From assembly GCA_035415725.1 (NCBI GenBank), contig DAOOGN010000030.1:1-37763 (forward strand): a stretch of DNA of 37,763 bases. Reading direction: 5' to 3'. Below the pieces are notes generated by a model, which saw only the letters and a list, made by a program, of their open reading frames with translations, was not told the DNA's origin and did no database searches. Origin of the DNA: DSWT01 sp035415725 (GTDB taxonomy: Bacteria > Chloroflexota > Anaerolineae > B4-G1 > SLSP01). Within the stretch, counting starts at the first letter, position 1. Every line of letters begins with the position of its first letter. Shown one piece after another: positions 25,488 through 33,709 of the stretch. The translations under genes and the position numbers were made by a program.

Positions 25488-26641
25488 AGGGATTGAGGGT
25501 TAGAGACCAGGGCTTGAGAGTCGACGAATTCGCCGCTGCGCCGCTCTGTTGATTCTTGCTTCGAGCTTCCCGTTTCCTGCATCCTGTCCACGATTTGCCG
25601 GAGAGTGCGCAGTTCGGCCAGGACATCGGGCGAAACTTCGGGCAGCTCGGGATGGGCGTCTTGCAGTGCACCGAGGATTTCGACGCGCTTGATGGAATCA
25701 ATGCCCAGGTCAGCTTCCATATCCATGTCAAGTTCGAGCATATCGGCGGGATAACCGGTTTTCTCACTGACGATGGCGAGGAGAGAAGGGACGAGGGAGG
25801 GAAGGGGAGAGGGGGGGACGGAGAGAGAGTGTGAGGGAGTGGCAAGGTGATGGGGTGAGGAGGGGACGGAGAGATTTTCGCTGATCCGCTGATCCGCCGA
25901 TTCTCGATGCTGGATGCTGGATACCGAGGGCGCGATGCTGGGTACCGGATGCTCAAGGTTCAAGGTCGGATGCTCAATGCCTGTATCCTGCGGATGATGC
26001 CCGTTGCCGTTGCCATTACCATTTCCACGTTTAACCGTCTCGCCGCCGTGAATTGGCCGACTTTCGACTTTCGACTTTGGACTTTCGACTAAAACCGGCT
26101 GACATTCGCCCATTCGCTCATTCGCTGATTCGCCGATTCGCTCTCCTGCCAGCAGTTGAATCGTTGCCCGGGCGTAGTCGGATTGTTGGGCCAGAAATTG
26201 CTTGTGGACGTTGAGCGTCTGCTCCTGTAGATCGTGGAAACGGGCCATGCTACGCGCCAGCGTTTCCAGCACCGCCGTCATCTCTGTTAACTGCGACGCA
26301 GCGGCAGCCTGCGCGAAAATCGTCCCCTGCTGCTGCATCAACTCCGAGAAAATGCGCCCATAGTCGGACTGATTGTGCAGATATTGTTCGTGGATGCGCA
26401 TCGCCAGGGTTTGGTGTTCGTAGGATTGCGCCAGGACATGGTCGAGCGTCGAGAGTTGCGCGATGGGGGTTGTGGATTGTGGGTGGTGGGTTGGGGGCTG
26501 ATCCGCTGCTTCGCCGATTTGCCGATTCTCGATTCTTGATTCTTGATCCTTGCTTCCTGTTTCCTGTAGCGCTTGCTCGAACGCCTCACGCGTTTTGTAA
26601 CTCACATAATTGCTACCGTTTAATGAAATATGCAGTGCCAT
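25475..26641 (-). CDS. Helical scaffold protein with a single acyl carrier domain
   Basis: 388 residues. The PfaA-type ACP lies at about 280-355 with the phosphopantetheine serine S316 in LGIDSIKRVEIL. PUFA synthases carry several ACPs in tandem; here there is one. Ahead of it, two related helical segments (about 75-110 and 130-165) share HEQYLHNQSDYGR and HKQFLAQQSDYAR, resembling helices found in PfaA-like and heterocyst-glycolipid-type proteins. The connecting stretches (about 28-55 and 170-275) are low-complexity and encoded by short DNA repeats. GAGGAGGG precedes the ATG. The protein carries the growing chain for the KS, KR, DH and ER enzymes. The 3' end holds the A7/hairpin frameshift candidate; without a shift, translation stops two codons after the A7. 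Confidence 0.87.
   Translation of the reverse strand: MALHISLNGSNYVSYKTREAFEQALQETGSKDQESRIENRQIGEAADQPPTHHPQSTTPIAQLSTLDHVLAQSYEHQTLAMRIHEQYLHNQSDYGRIFSELMQQQGTIFAQAAAASQLTEMTAVLETLARSMARFHDLQEQTLNVHKQFLAQQSDYARATIQLLAGERIGESANERMGECQPVLVESPKSKVESRPIHGGETVKRGNGNGNGNGHHPQDTGIEHPTLNLEHPVPSIAPSVSSIQHRESADQRISENLSVPSSPHHLATPSHSLSVPPSPLPSLVPSLLAIVSEKTGYPADMLELDMDMEADLGIDSIKRVEILGALQDAHPELPEVSPDVLAELRTLRQIVDRMQETGSSKQESTERRSGEFVDSQALVSNPQSLKKG
25895..26150 (-). repeat. Short tandem repeats inside the ACP-protein linker
   Basis: Several runs of 7-9-mers: GATGCTGGATGCTGGATACC near 25910-25925, TTTCGACTTTCGACTTTGG near 26063, and ATTCGCCCATTCGCTCATTC with further ATTCGC units at 26103-26145. All are translated in frame, giving low-complexity residues such as GESANERMGE and SPKSKVESRP. 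Another run (GATTCTCGATTCTTGATTC) lies at 26521-26545. Confidence 0.7.
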
Positions 26642-26677
26642 AATCCCTCCTCAGAAATTGCAAGTTATAAATTCAAG

Positions 26678-26714
26678 ACATCTATTCAGGCTAGTAAACC
26701 TGCTGAATAGTTAC
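26678..26714. mobile_element. Minimal IS66-like MITE, copy C (37 bp)
   Basis: Essentially two terminal repeats back to back: ACATCTATTCAGGCTAGT at the left and GCTGAATAGTTAC at the right. It is flanked by AATTCAAG (26670-26677) and AATTAAAG (26715-26722), a 7-of-8 match for an aged target duplication. It lies between the ACP and KS-AT genes of one operon. Confidence 0.65.
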
Positions 26715-26743
26715 AATTAAAGATTGCAATGATGCCTTGCGTT

Positions 26744-29530
26744 TTATATTTGATATGGGTCCACATCCCCTAACGCCAAACCTGCTATCTGCAATTGCAC
26801 CACCGCCTCGCGCAGTTGACGGTCACTGCACTTTTGACGGCTGGGGTTGAGCGCGACGGCGATATGAGGCCGGTCGCCCAGGATGTCGTCCACCAGGCCG
26901 GTGACGACGCGGCGCGGGCCGATTTCGACGAAGAGGCGCCCACCGGCGGCGTAAAGATTCTCGATCTGCGTGGTGAAGAGGACCGGGTGCAAGATATGTT
27001 GCGCAAGCACCTCCTTGGCGGCCTGGGTATCGGCGGGATAGGGCTGACCGGTCGTGTTGGAGTAGACCGGGAAACGCGCCGGATGGAACGTCGCCGCTGC
27101 AACAGCCTGGGCGAAGGGCGCCGCAGCGTGGGCCATCAGCGGGGTGTGGAACGCCGCCGCTACCGACAGCGGCGTCACCGTGAACCCCTGCGCCCGCAAA
27201 TCCGCCTGTGCCGCCTTGAGCGCCGCCGTTGGGCCGGCCAGCACACTTTGCGTAGGCGCATTGAAATTAGCGATGATCACCTCGGAATGCGGCGCGAGCG
27301 CGGCCTGGATGTCGGACAGCGCCCCCTTGACGGCTACCATGCCGCCGGCGTCGCCGGTGCCGCCATTGCCGTTGCCCTTGTCCGGCGGCGTCATCGCCTG
27401 GCCGCGCGCTTTGACCAGGGCGAAGAAGTCCGCGTCATCCAGCACACCGCCCGCCCACAGCGCGGACAGTTCGCCGAAGCTGTGCCCGGCGGCGAAGTCC
27501 GGCGCGAACCCGGCCTGTCGCAAGAGATTGAATAGCCCGGCGCTGAAAACGCCGATCGCGGCCTGGGCGTAGGCCGTGCGCCCCAACGCGGCTTCCTGCG
27601 CCTTCTCCTGCGCCGCGTCGAAGACGGGAATGGGGAAGACCACGGCGGACAACGGCGTCATGCCGGCTTGCGCGAACAGTGCATCCATCTGCCCGTAAGC
27701 CGCGCGCAGGGGGGGAAAGTTGAGCGCGATTTCGCGTCCCATGTTGAGGTATTGAGATCCCTGGCCGGGAAACAGCGCGACAACTTTGCCGTCGGCGGGG
27801 ATCGCCTGCCGCCGATACGTGACACCCTTCGGATGCTCCCAGGCGTCGGCGTCGGGCTGGCGCTCCAGCGTGGCGATGGCCGCACGCAGCATGTCGGCGA
27901 CCTCGGCGGGCGAGTCGGCCACGAAGCCGAGGCGGGCTGCATCTGCCGGAATCTGCGGAGCGCGACTGTGCGCCGTGAGGTCAGCGTAAGTCACGTCGGC
28001 GGCGTCGGTGAGGGCGGTCAGGGCGGATTCACAGGTGCTGCGCAATTTTGCGGGCGTGTCCGCATAAAGCAGTACAGGCTGCGCGACGTGATGCAGGCGA
28101 TACGCGCCGCTATGGTCGGCGGTGTATTCTTCCAAGACGACGTGAAAATTCGTCCCTCCGAAACCGAACGCGCTCACGCCCGCGCGGCGCGGCGTTCCGT
28201 TGGCGCGAATCCACGGGCGGCTCTCGGTGTTAAGATAGAAGGGCGACTCTTCCAGACCAAGCTGGGGATTGGGGTGTGTAATGTTCAGAGTAGGAGGAAG
28301 CACTTTGTGGTGCAGTGCCAGTGCAGCTTTGATCAACCCGGCGGCACCGGCGGCGGCTTTGGTGTGGCCGATCTGCGATTTCACGCTGCCCAACGCAATG
28401 TGGGGCGAACGGTCCGTTGGCTCGTTGGTTGGCGCGACGAAGACAGAACGCAGCCCCTCAAATTCCGCCGGATCGCCGGCGCGGGTGCCGGTACCATGCG
28501 CTTCGATAAGGCCGACGTCGGTGGGCGCGAAGCCCGCGTCCGCATAGGCGCGGCGCAACGCCAAAGCCTGCCCCTCCGGACGTGGGGCGTAGATGCACTT
28601 GAACCGGCCATCGCTGGACGTGCCGATACCTTTGATGACGGCGTAGACCCGGTCACCGTCGCGCTCCGCGTCCGCCAGCCGCTTGAGCAGCAGCATCCCC
28701 ACCCCTTCGCCGACCAGCATCCCGTCGGCGTCGGCGTCGAAGGGACGTGTCTGGCCCTGGCGCGAGAGGGCGGGCGTCTTGCTAAAGCAGAGGTACATAA
28801 ACGGCGAATTGTCGGTGTCCACGCCACCGGTGATCATCATGTCGGCGCGGCCCTCGATCAACTCGCTGATCGCCATCTTGACTGCACCGAGGCTGCTGGC
28901 GCAGGCTGCATCCACCGTGCAATTCGTCCCCCCCAGGTCGAAGCGGTTCGCCACGCGCCCGGCGATGACGTTGCCGAGCAAGCCGGGGAACGAGTCTTCG
29001 TTCCAGGGGACGTAGGCCAGCTTGATTTTCTCGATGATGCGCTCCACCTCGTCCTCCGGGATGCCGCTACTCAGGAGGACTTTGCGCCACACGGGATATT
29101 GCAGGCGGCTGGCCAGCGACGTAATGAGCTTCTGACCGCCGGCCACGCCCAGAATCACGCCGACGCGCGAGCGGTCGAAGGCGCGCCCGTTGCCGTAGCC
29201 GGCGTCGGCTATGAGATCACGGGCGACCACCAGCGCCAGCAATTGCGACACATCGGTCACTTCGAGAATGTTGGGCGGCAGCCCGAATTCCAGCGGATCA
29301 AAGATGATGTCCGGGATGAAGCCACCGCGCTTGGCGTAAGTCTTGTCGGGCGCGCTGGGATCGGGATCGTAATAATCCTCTATGTTCCACCGTGACGGCG
29401 GCACATCCGTGATGCAGTCGATTTTGTGCAGGATGTTGTCCCAGTATTCCTGGACATTGTGCGCCTGCGGGAAAATTCCCGCCACGCCGATGATGGCGAT
29501 GGGGGTAGGGTGTAAAGGTATGGGTTCCAT
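26744..29530 (-). CDS. Ketosynthase-acyltransferase (PfaA-like N-terminal part)
   Basis: 928 residues. The KS (about 10-470) is complete: nucleophile C210 in DAACASS, H345 in EAHGTGT and H389 in SVKSQIGHT, with FGFGGTNFH at its end. The AT (about 583-890) has VVALFPGQGSQY, nucleophile S684 in GHSFGE, and AAFHTPLM at the specificity loop. It would condense malonyl-type units with the growing acyl chain on the ACP. It ends where PfaA normally continues into ACPs; here the ACP is a separate gene 102 bp downstream, with MITE C in the gap. Only ATG 29530 is possible for this frame, yet the nearest good ribosome-binding site (GAGGAGG) lies about 20 bases away, which is long. It is the sole active KS in the window. 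Confidence 0.93.
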   Translation of the reverse strand: MEPIPLHPTPIAIIGVAGIFPQAHNVQEYWDNILHKIDCITDVPPSRWNIEDYYDPDPSAPDKTYAKRGGFIPDIIFDPLEFGLPPNILEVTDVSQLLALVVARDLIADAGYGNGRAFDRSRVGVILGVAGGQKLITSLASRLQYPVWRKVLLSSGIPEDEVERIIEKIKLAYVPWNEDSFPGLLGNVIAGRVANRFDLGGTNCTVDAACASSLGAVKMAISELIEGRADMMITGGVDTDNSPFMYLCFSKTPALSRQGQTRPFDADADGMLVGEGVGMLLLKRLADAERDGDRVYAVIKGIGTSSDGRFKCIYAPRPEGQALALRRAYADAGFAPTDVGLIEAHGTGTRAGDPAEFEGLRSVFVAPTNEPTDRSPHIALGSVKSQIGHTKAAAGAAGLIKAALALHHKVLPPTLNITHPNPQLGLEESPFYLNTESRPWIRANGTPRRAGVSAFGFGGTNFHVVLEEYTADHSGAYRLHHVAQPVLLYADTPAKLRSTCESALTALTDAADVTYADLTAHSRAPQIPADAARLGFVADSPAEVADMLRAAIATLERQPDADAWEHPKGVTYRRQAIPADGKVVALFPGQGSQYLNMGREIALNFPPLRAAYGQMDALFAQAGMTPLSAVVFPIPVFDAAQEKAQEAALGRTAYAQAAIGVFSAGLFNLLRQAGFAPDFAAGHSFGELSALWAGGVLDDADFFALVKARGQAMTPPDKGNGNGGTGDAGGMVAVKGALSDIQAALAPHSEVIIANFNAPTQSVLAGPTAALKAAQADLRAQGFTVTPLSVAAAFHTPLMAHAAAPFAQAVAAATFHPARFPVYSNTTGQPYPADTQAAKEVLAQHILHPVLFTTQIENLYAAGGRLFVEIGPRRVVTGLVDDILGDRPHIAVALNPSRQKCSDRQLREAVVQLQIAGLALGDVDPYQI

Positions 29531-29630
29531 GGGTTATTTCGTAATGCACTACCTCCTCTATACTTATATTTTTAACACCATGTTTCTGGAAAAGTTACGC
29601 GGAGTCACGGCATTGAGGATATAATTAATG

Positions 29631-29752
29631 ATGACCCTCTCATCCCCTAATCCTCTTCTCCCCCGCCGGCGGAGGAGAAGAGGACGAAAAAAATGGGGAT
29701 GTGGCGGGCGGCTTCGCCGCCCGCCACATCCCCAACAAAAATCCCCCTTCCT
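29631..29752 (+). repeat. Double-hairpin palindromic repeat, copy R2
   Basis: Homologous to 12617-12760. The large hairpin is perfect: arms 29695-29712 and 29716-29733 around TTC. The upstream hairpin pairs CTTCTCCCCCGCC with GGCGGAGGAGAAG with one mismatch. It fills the 273-bp gap between the biotin carrier and KS-AT genes, so it may separate the carboxylase and synthase parts of the cluster. Confidence 0.82.
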
Positions 29753-29803
29753 TTCAAACGCAAAAATGGCGAACGTGACAGGTGCCAGGCAGTTTGTTTA
29801 TAA

Positions 29804-30289
29804 TCACTCACTCACTTGCACTAATATCTTCCCTTTTTCCACCTGCGCGCCGACAATCGCGGCTACGCGCTCTACCTTCCCGGCAAACGGCGCTTTCAAC
29901 TGCATCTGCATCTTCATCGATTCCAGTATGACCAACACCTGATCCTTTTCCACATGCTCTCCGGCTTTGACCAGGACGTTAACCACCAGTCCCGGCATCG
30001 GCGCGACCACGTCGCCGGCTGGCGTCGATGCTCGGTGACGGGTATGACGACCGGCCATATCCACATGGGCGAGAACGCGCCGTCCTTCTGCCAGCACCTC
30101 AACCGTCCCCTGCGCCTGCAGATGGAGATAGAACTCCCGGACACAGTTCCCTTGCCGGAAGACGTGTAACCCGTTGCCATTCAACGAAACCAAATCCGCC
30201 TTGACCGGCTCCCCGTTCACCAGCACGCGCGTATCCGTGATTTGTACATTGTATTCCTGTTCGCCGATAGAGACGCAATAGATAGACAT
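29804..30289 (-). CDS. Biotin carboxyl carrier protein of acyl-CoA carboxylase
   Basis: 161 residues; the biotinyl domain occupies about 90-161, with biotinyl lysine K126 in ESMKMQ, preceded by VVAPMPGLV and followed by APFAGKV. The N-terminal 80 residues resemble the linker/BT-like part of stand-alone carriers of acyl-CoA carboxylases. It shuttles CO2 as carboxybiotin from the biotin carboxylase to the carboxyltransferase encoded just upstream. AAGGAAGG precedes the ATG. It is third in transcription order. Its position directly ahead of the KS-AT gene suggests the complex makes malonyl-CoA (or methylmalonyl-CoA) for that synthase. Confidence 0.93.
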   Translation of the reverse strand: MSIYCVSIGEQEYNVQITDTRVLVNGEPVKADLVSLNGNGLHVFRQGNCVREFYLHLQAQGTVEVLAEGRRVLAHVDMAGRHTRHRASTPAGDVVAPMPGLVVNVLVKAGEHVEKDQVLVILESMKMQMQLKAPFAGKVERVAAIVGAQVEKGKILVQVSE

Positions 30290-30299
30290 GGTTCCTTCC

Positions 30300-30395
30300 T
30301 TAGTCAGCAGTCTTCAGTCCTATAGTCCGTACTTCGCCGATTCATTTACTCGCTGATCTGCTGATTCGCCCATTCGCTGATTCTTAATTCGCTCA
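30300..30395. repeat. Intergenic short tandem repeat tract
   Basis: Units such as CAGTCTTCAGTCC, TTCGCCGATTC and CTGATTCGCCCATTCGCTG fill the 103-bp gap between the biotin carboxylase and carrier genes. The units match those inside the ACP-protein linker, showing one repeat type in both coding and non-coding places. Confidence 0.65.
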
Positions 30396-31865
30396 CATCT
30401 GTTCGCGCCAAGCGGCGATGCGCCAGGCGTTAGCGACGGTTGTGGGCGCGCAGGGTGCAGCTTTTTTGCGATGCGCCAGCAATGCGGCAGCGAGCGCCAC
30501 GTTGCGTTCCAGGGCGGCCTTGTCCACCGTTTCCGGCGGGCTGAACCGGTCGAGGTAAGTGGTATCGAAGTTCCCAGCCTGGAAGGGGCGGCTTTCCACA
30601 ATTTGCAGCAGAAATTCCAGATCGGTGGCGAGGCCGCCGATCTGAAGCTCCTGCAAAGCGCGGCGCAGTCGCAGGATGGCGACGGCGCGATTTTCCCCCC
30701 AGGCAATGACCTTCGCCAGCAGCGAGTCATAATCCGCCGTGATCGTCATCCCCGGATAGAGCGCGCTGTCCACACGGATGCCCGGCCCGCCCGGTTCCTT
30801 GAGATGCGTGATGCCGCCGGTCGTCGGTAGGAAGCCCGCCGCCGGGTCTTCGGCCAGCACGCGCGCCTCGATGGCCGCGCCGCGCAGTTCCACCACGTCC
30901 TGGGAGTAGCGCAGCGGCCTCCCGGCGGCCAGTCGCAACTGTTCCTTGACCAGATCCAGCCCGGTCACCATTTCCGTGACCGGATGCTCCACCTGGATAC
31001 GGGGGTTGATTTCGATGAAGTGGAAGGCGCCCAGGTCGTCCAACAAAAATTCCACCGTGCCCAGGCTGCGATAGTTGAGGGCACGCCCCACCCGCGCCGC
31101 GGCATCGTAGAGGAAAGCGCGCTGGGCGTCGCGCAGGCCGTGGGCGGGCGCTTCTTCGATAAGTTTCTGCCGCCGCCGTTGGATGGAACATTCACGTTCG
31201 CCCAGACAGAGGACGCGCCCCGCGCCGTCACCGAGAATTTGCACTTCGATGTGGCGCGCGCACTGCACCAGCGGCTCCAGGTAGACTGTGTCGTCGCCGA
31301 AGGCCGCCTGCGCCTCCTTACGCGCCGCCGTTACCATTGCCACCAGCTCGTCGGGATTGCGCGCCAGGCGGATACCGCGTCCGCCGCCCCCCGCCGTCGC
31401 CTTGACCAGCACAGGGTACTGCACCTGCGCGGCCATATCTGCGGCGATGGCGGCGTCAAGCGGCGCATCCGGGCCGGGAAGCACCGGCAAGCCGGCGTCA
31501 CGCGCGGCGCGGCGCGCCGCCAGTTTGTTGCCGGCGATGGCGATGGTCTCCGGGCGCGGGCCGATGAAAATCAGCCCGGCGTCCTCGACGGCGCGGGCAA
31601 AGTCGGCGTTCTCCGCGAGGAAGCCGTAGCCGGGGTGAATCGCATTCGCGCCGCTATGTTCCGCTGCCGCAATCACCGCCTGGATGCTGAGGTAGCTTTG
31701 CGCCGCCGGCGTCGGCCCCAGATAGATGGCCTCGTCGGCATAGCGCGTGTGCAGCGCCTCACGGTCCGCCGCGGAGTAAACGGCCACACTGGGCACGCCC
31801 AAATCGCGGCACGCACGCAAAAGGCGGACGGCGATTTCTCCTCGATTCGCAACCAATACTTTCAT
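30393..31865 (-). CDS. accC: Biotin carboxylase subunit of acyl-CoA carboxylase
   Basis: 490 residues; ATP-dependent carboxylation of biotin with bicarbonate. N-terminal MKVLVANRGEIAVRLLRA is the canonical start. An ATP-grasp fold with the glycine loop KATAGGGGRGI is near 160-170; ERECSIQRRRQKLIEEAP near 225 and EINPRIQVEHPVTEM near 285 carry metal- and substrate-binding residues. At 490 residues it is slightly longer than E. coli AccC, with a short C-terminal extension and no fused BCCP. GGAG six bases upstream sets the start. It sits between the carboxyltransferase and carrier genes, so all three parts of one carboxylase are clustered. The gene symbol is by family similarity; the genome may hold other accC copies. 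Confidence 0.94.
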   Translation of the reverse strand: MKVLVANRGEIAVRLLRACRDLGVPSVAVYSAADREALHTRYADEAIYLGPTPAAQSYLSIQAVIAAAEHSGANAIHPGYGFLAENADFARAVEDAGLIFIGPRPETIAIAGNKLAARRAARDAGLPVLPGPDAPLDAAIAADMAAQVQYPVLVKATAGGGGRGIRLARNPDELVAMVTAARKEAQAAFGDDTVYLEPLVQCARHIEVQILGDGAGRVLCLGERECSIQRRRQKLIEEAPAHGLRDAQRAFLYDAAARVGRALNYRSLGTVEFLLDDLGAFHFIEINPRIQVEHPVTEMVTGLDLVKEQLRLAAGRPLRYSQDVVELRGAAIEARVLAEDPAAGFLPTTGGITHLKEPGGPGIRVDSALYPGMTITADYDSLLAKVIAWGENRAVAILRLRRALQELQIGGLATDLEFLLQIVESRPFQAGNFDTTYLDRFSPPETVDKAALERNVALAAALLAHRKKAAPCAPTTVANAWRIAAWREQM

Positions 31866-31892
31866 TAAAACTCCAGTTCGAAGTCTGGTGTA

Positions 31893-31955
31893 GGCTGGTA
31901 GTCCCTTAGTCGGGTAGTCAGAGAACGTCTGACTATTCGACTAGCCGACTACAAA
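31893..31955. repeat. Intergenic short tandem repeat tract
   Basis: Imperfect repeats of GGTAGTC, TTAGTCGG and their inverses (GACTATTCGACTAGCCGACT) in the 83-bp gap between the carboxyltransferase and biotin carboxylase genes. Related in style to the ACTAACTGACTATCGGACTA segment at about 6350 and 6470. Confidence 0.6.
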
Positions 31956-33490
31956 GGAATGTTGCCATGCTTTCGTTTCGGCGTCGGCTGGCGTTTATCA
32001 CGCAGGAAGTCCAGAGCGGCGACCAGGCGGATGCGGCTTTCGGCAGGCTCGATCACGTCGTCCAGGTAGCCGCGCGAGGCGGCGACAAAGGGGGTCGCCA
32101 GTTCGGCGCGATAACGGCGGATCAGGTCGGCGCGGGCAGCGTCCGGGTCGGCAGCGGCGGCAAGGTCTTTGCGGAAGACGACGTTGACCGCGCTTTCCGG
32201 TCCCATCACGGCGATTTCGGCGGTGGGCCAGGCCAGGTTGACGTCGCCCGCAAGATGTTTGGAGCCCATCACGATGTAGGCCCCGCCGTAGGCTTTACGC
32301 AGGATGAGCGTCACTTTGGGCACGGCGGCCTCGGCGTAGGCGAAAATGAGCTTGGCGCCGTGGCGGATGATGCCGTTGTACTCCTGATCCGTGCCCGGCA
32401 AGAAGCCGGGCGTGTCTACCAGCGTTACCAGGGGGATGTGGAAGGCGTCGCAGAAGCGGATGAAGCGCGCACCCTTGTCGCCGGCATCGATGTCGAGTAC
32501 GCCCGCGAGCATCGCCGGCTGGTTGGCGACGATGCCCACGGGGTAACCGTCCATGCGGGCAAAACCGACGACGAGATTCTGGGCAAAGGCAGACTGCACT
32601 TCGAGAAATTCGCCATCGTCGACGAGCGCTTCGATGATCGCATGCACATCGTAGGGTTGCTGCGGGTCGGCAGGGACGATCTGGGCAAGTTCGGGAGTGG
32701 GACGGCATGGATCGTCGGCGGCGGGGCGGTGAGGTGGCGGCGCCAGGTTATTCGAGGGCAAAAAGGTCAACAGCCAGCGCAGTTGGGTGAAGACGGCATC
32801 TTCATCGGGGGCGGTGAAGTGCGCCACACCGCTGCGCACGGCGTGGATGCCGGCGCCGCCGAGTGTCTCGAAGTCCACCTCTTCGCGGGTCACGGTGCGG
32901 ATCACATCCGGGCCGGTGATGAACATATACGCCGTCCCCTCGACCATGAACACGAAGTCGGTGATGGCGGGCGAGTAGACTGCGCCGCCCGCGCATGGGC
33001 CGAGGATCACCGAAATCTGCGGGATCACGCCGGACGCCTGGACATTGCGATAGAAGATCTCGCCGTAGGCCGCCAGCGCGTCCACGCCCTCCTGGATGCG
33101 TGCACCGCCGGAGTCGTTGAGGCCGATGAGCGGTACGCCGTTTTGCAGTGCTATGTCCATCACATAAGCAATCTTCCGCCCGTGCGCCTCGCCTACCGAG
33201 CCGCCGAGTACGGTGAAATCCTGCGCGAAGACGCACACCGGGCGGCCTTCGATTTTGCCGGTCCCCGTCACTACTCCATCTCCCGCCGGATGGTCATTCT
33301 CCATTCCCAAGCCGGTCGCACGGTGGGTGACGAACATGCCGATTTCGTTAAATGTATCGGGATCGAGCAGGGCAGTGATCCGCTCGCGGGCGGTGCGTTT
33401 ACCTTTGGCGTGCTGCGCCGCGATACGGCTCTCGCCGCCGCCCAAGCATGCCTCAGCGCGCCGGCTAGGTAAGGTCTGAGTTGTATCCAT
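31949..33490 (-). CDS. Carboxyltransferase subunit of acyl-CoA carboxylase (PccB-like)
   Basis: 513 residues with both crotonase-fold halves. The first has GGSVGEAHGRK, GARIQEGVDAL and ILGPCAGGAVYSP; the second has FIRFCDAFHIPLVTLVDTPGFLPG, GGAYIVMGSKHL and WPTAEIAVMGPE. It transfers the carboxyl group from biotin to an acyl-CoA. The preferred start is ATG 33490 with AGGA seven bases ahead; an ATG at 33514 is in frame but lies within an inverted repeat and has no good ribosome-binding site. Substrate: family members act on acetyl-, propionyl- or longer acyl-CoA. The Ile in GGAYIVM is where, as I recall, propionyl-specific PccB has Asp, so acetyl-CoA is plausible here. It is the first gene of the lipid cluster. 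Confidence 0.93.
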   Translation of the reverse strand: MDTTQTLPSRRAEACLGGGESRIAAQHAKGKRTARERITALLDPDTFNEIGMFVTHRATGLGMENDHPAGDGVVTGTGKIEGRPVCVFAQDFTVLGGSVGEAHGRKIAYVMDIALQNGVPLIGLNDSGGARIQEGVDALAAYGEIFYRNVQASGVIPQISVILGPCAGGAVYSPAITDFVFMVEGTAYMFITGPDVIRTVTREEVDFETLGGAGIHAVRSGVAHFTAPDEDAVFTQLRWLLTFLPSNNLAPPPHRPAADDPCRPTPELAQIVPADPQQPYDVHAIIEALVDDGEFLEVQSAFAQNLVVGFARMDGYPVGIVANQPAMLAGVLDIDAGDKGARFIRFCDAFHIPLVTLVDTPGFLPGTDQEYNGIIRHGAKLIFAYAEAAVPKVTLILRKAYGGAYIVMGSKHLAGDVNLAWPTAEIAVMGPESAVNVVFRKDLAAAADPDAARADLIRRYRAELATPFVAASRGYLDDVIEPAESRIRLVAALDFLRDKRQPTPKRKHGNIPL

Positions 33491-33505
33491 GATGTTTCCT
33501 GTAGC

Positions 33506-33527
33506 AACTGTCATTTCTCACACAGTT
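33506..33527 (-). promoter_or_regulatory. Inverted repeat upstream of the lipid cluster
   Basis: AACTGT (33506-33511) and ACAGTT (33522-33527) are separated by 10 bases, just before the first gene of the cluster. The spacing suits a dimeric repressor on one DNA face, but six-base arms can occur by chance. No regulator gene lies adjacent. Confidence 0.3.
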
Positions 33528-33565
33528 AAAACACTGCGAGGGGAGAAAAGTTACGTTGACTTTTC

Positions 33566-33652
33566 GTATCTATTCAGGCTCGTAAACCTGGCAAAGCAAC
33601 TTATTCCCTATATCAGGTCTTGCACGGATTTTGGCATGCGCTGAAGAGTTAC
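33566..33652. mobile_element. IS66-like MITE, complete copy D (87 bp)
   Basis: Starts GTATCTATTCAGG and ends GCTGAAGAGTTAC, with a perfect 8-bp target duplication GACTTTTC at 33558-33565 and 33653-33660. Its left 65 bp are homologous to the inverted right end of copy B (shared ACTTATTCCCTAT). It lies between the divergent lipid cluster and the sigma factor gene. Confidence 0.85.
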
Positions 33653-33709
33653 GACTTTTCAATCGCAACTTTGGTTGTATGATGGTGTTATTACTTTTAT
33701 GGAGGGGAA

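Noticed and set aside
27668..29395. 575-codon plus-strand frame opposite the KS-AT gene
   Set aside because: The minus strand carries clear KS and AT motifs with catalytic residues; the plus frame has none.
31967..33472. 501-codon plus-strand frame opposite the carboxyltransferase
   Set aside because: Antisense shadow of a highly conserved enzyme gene in GC-rich DNA.
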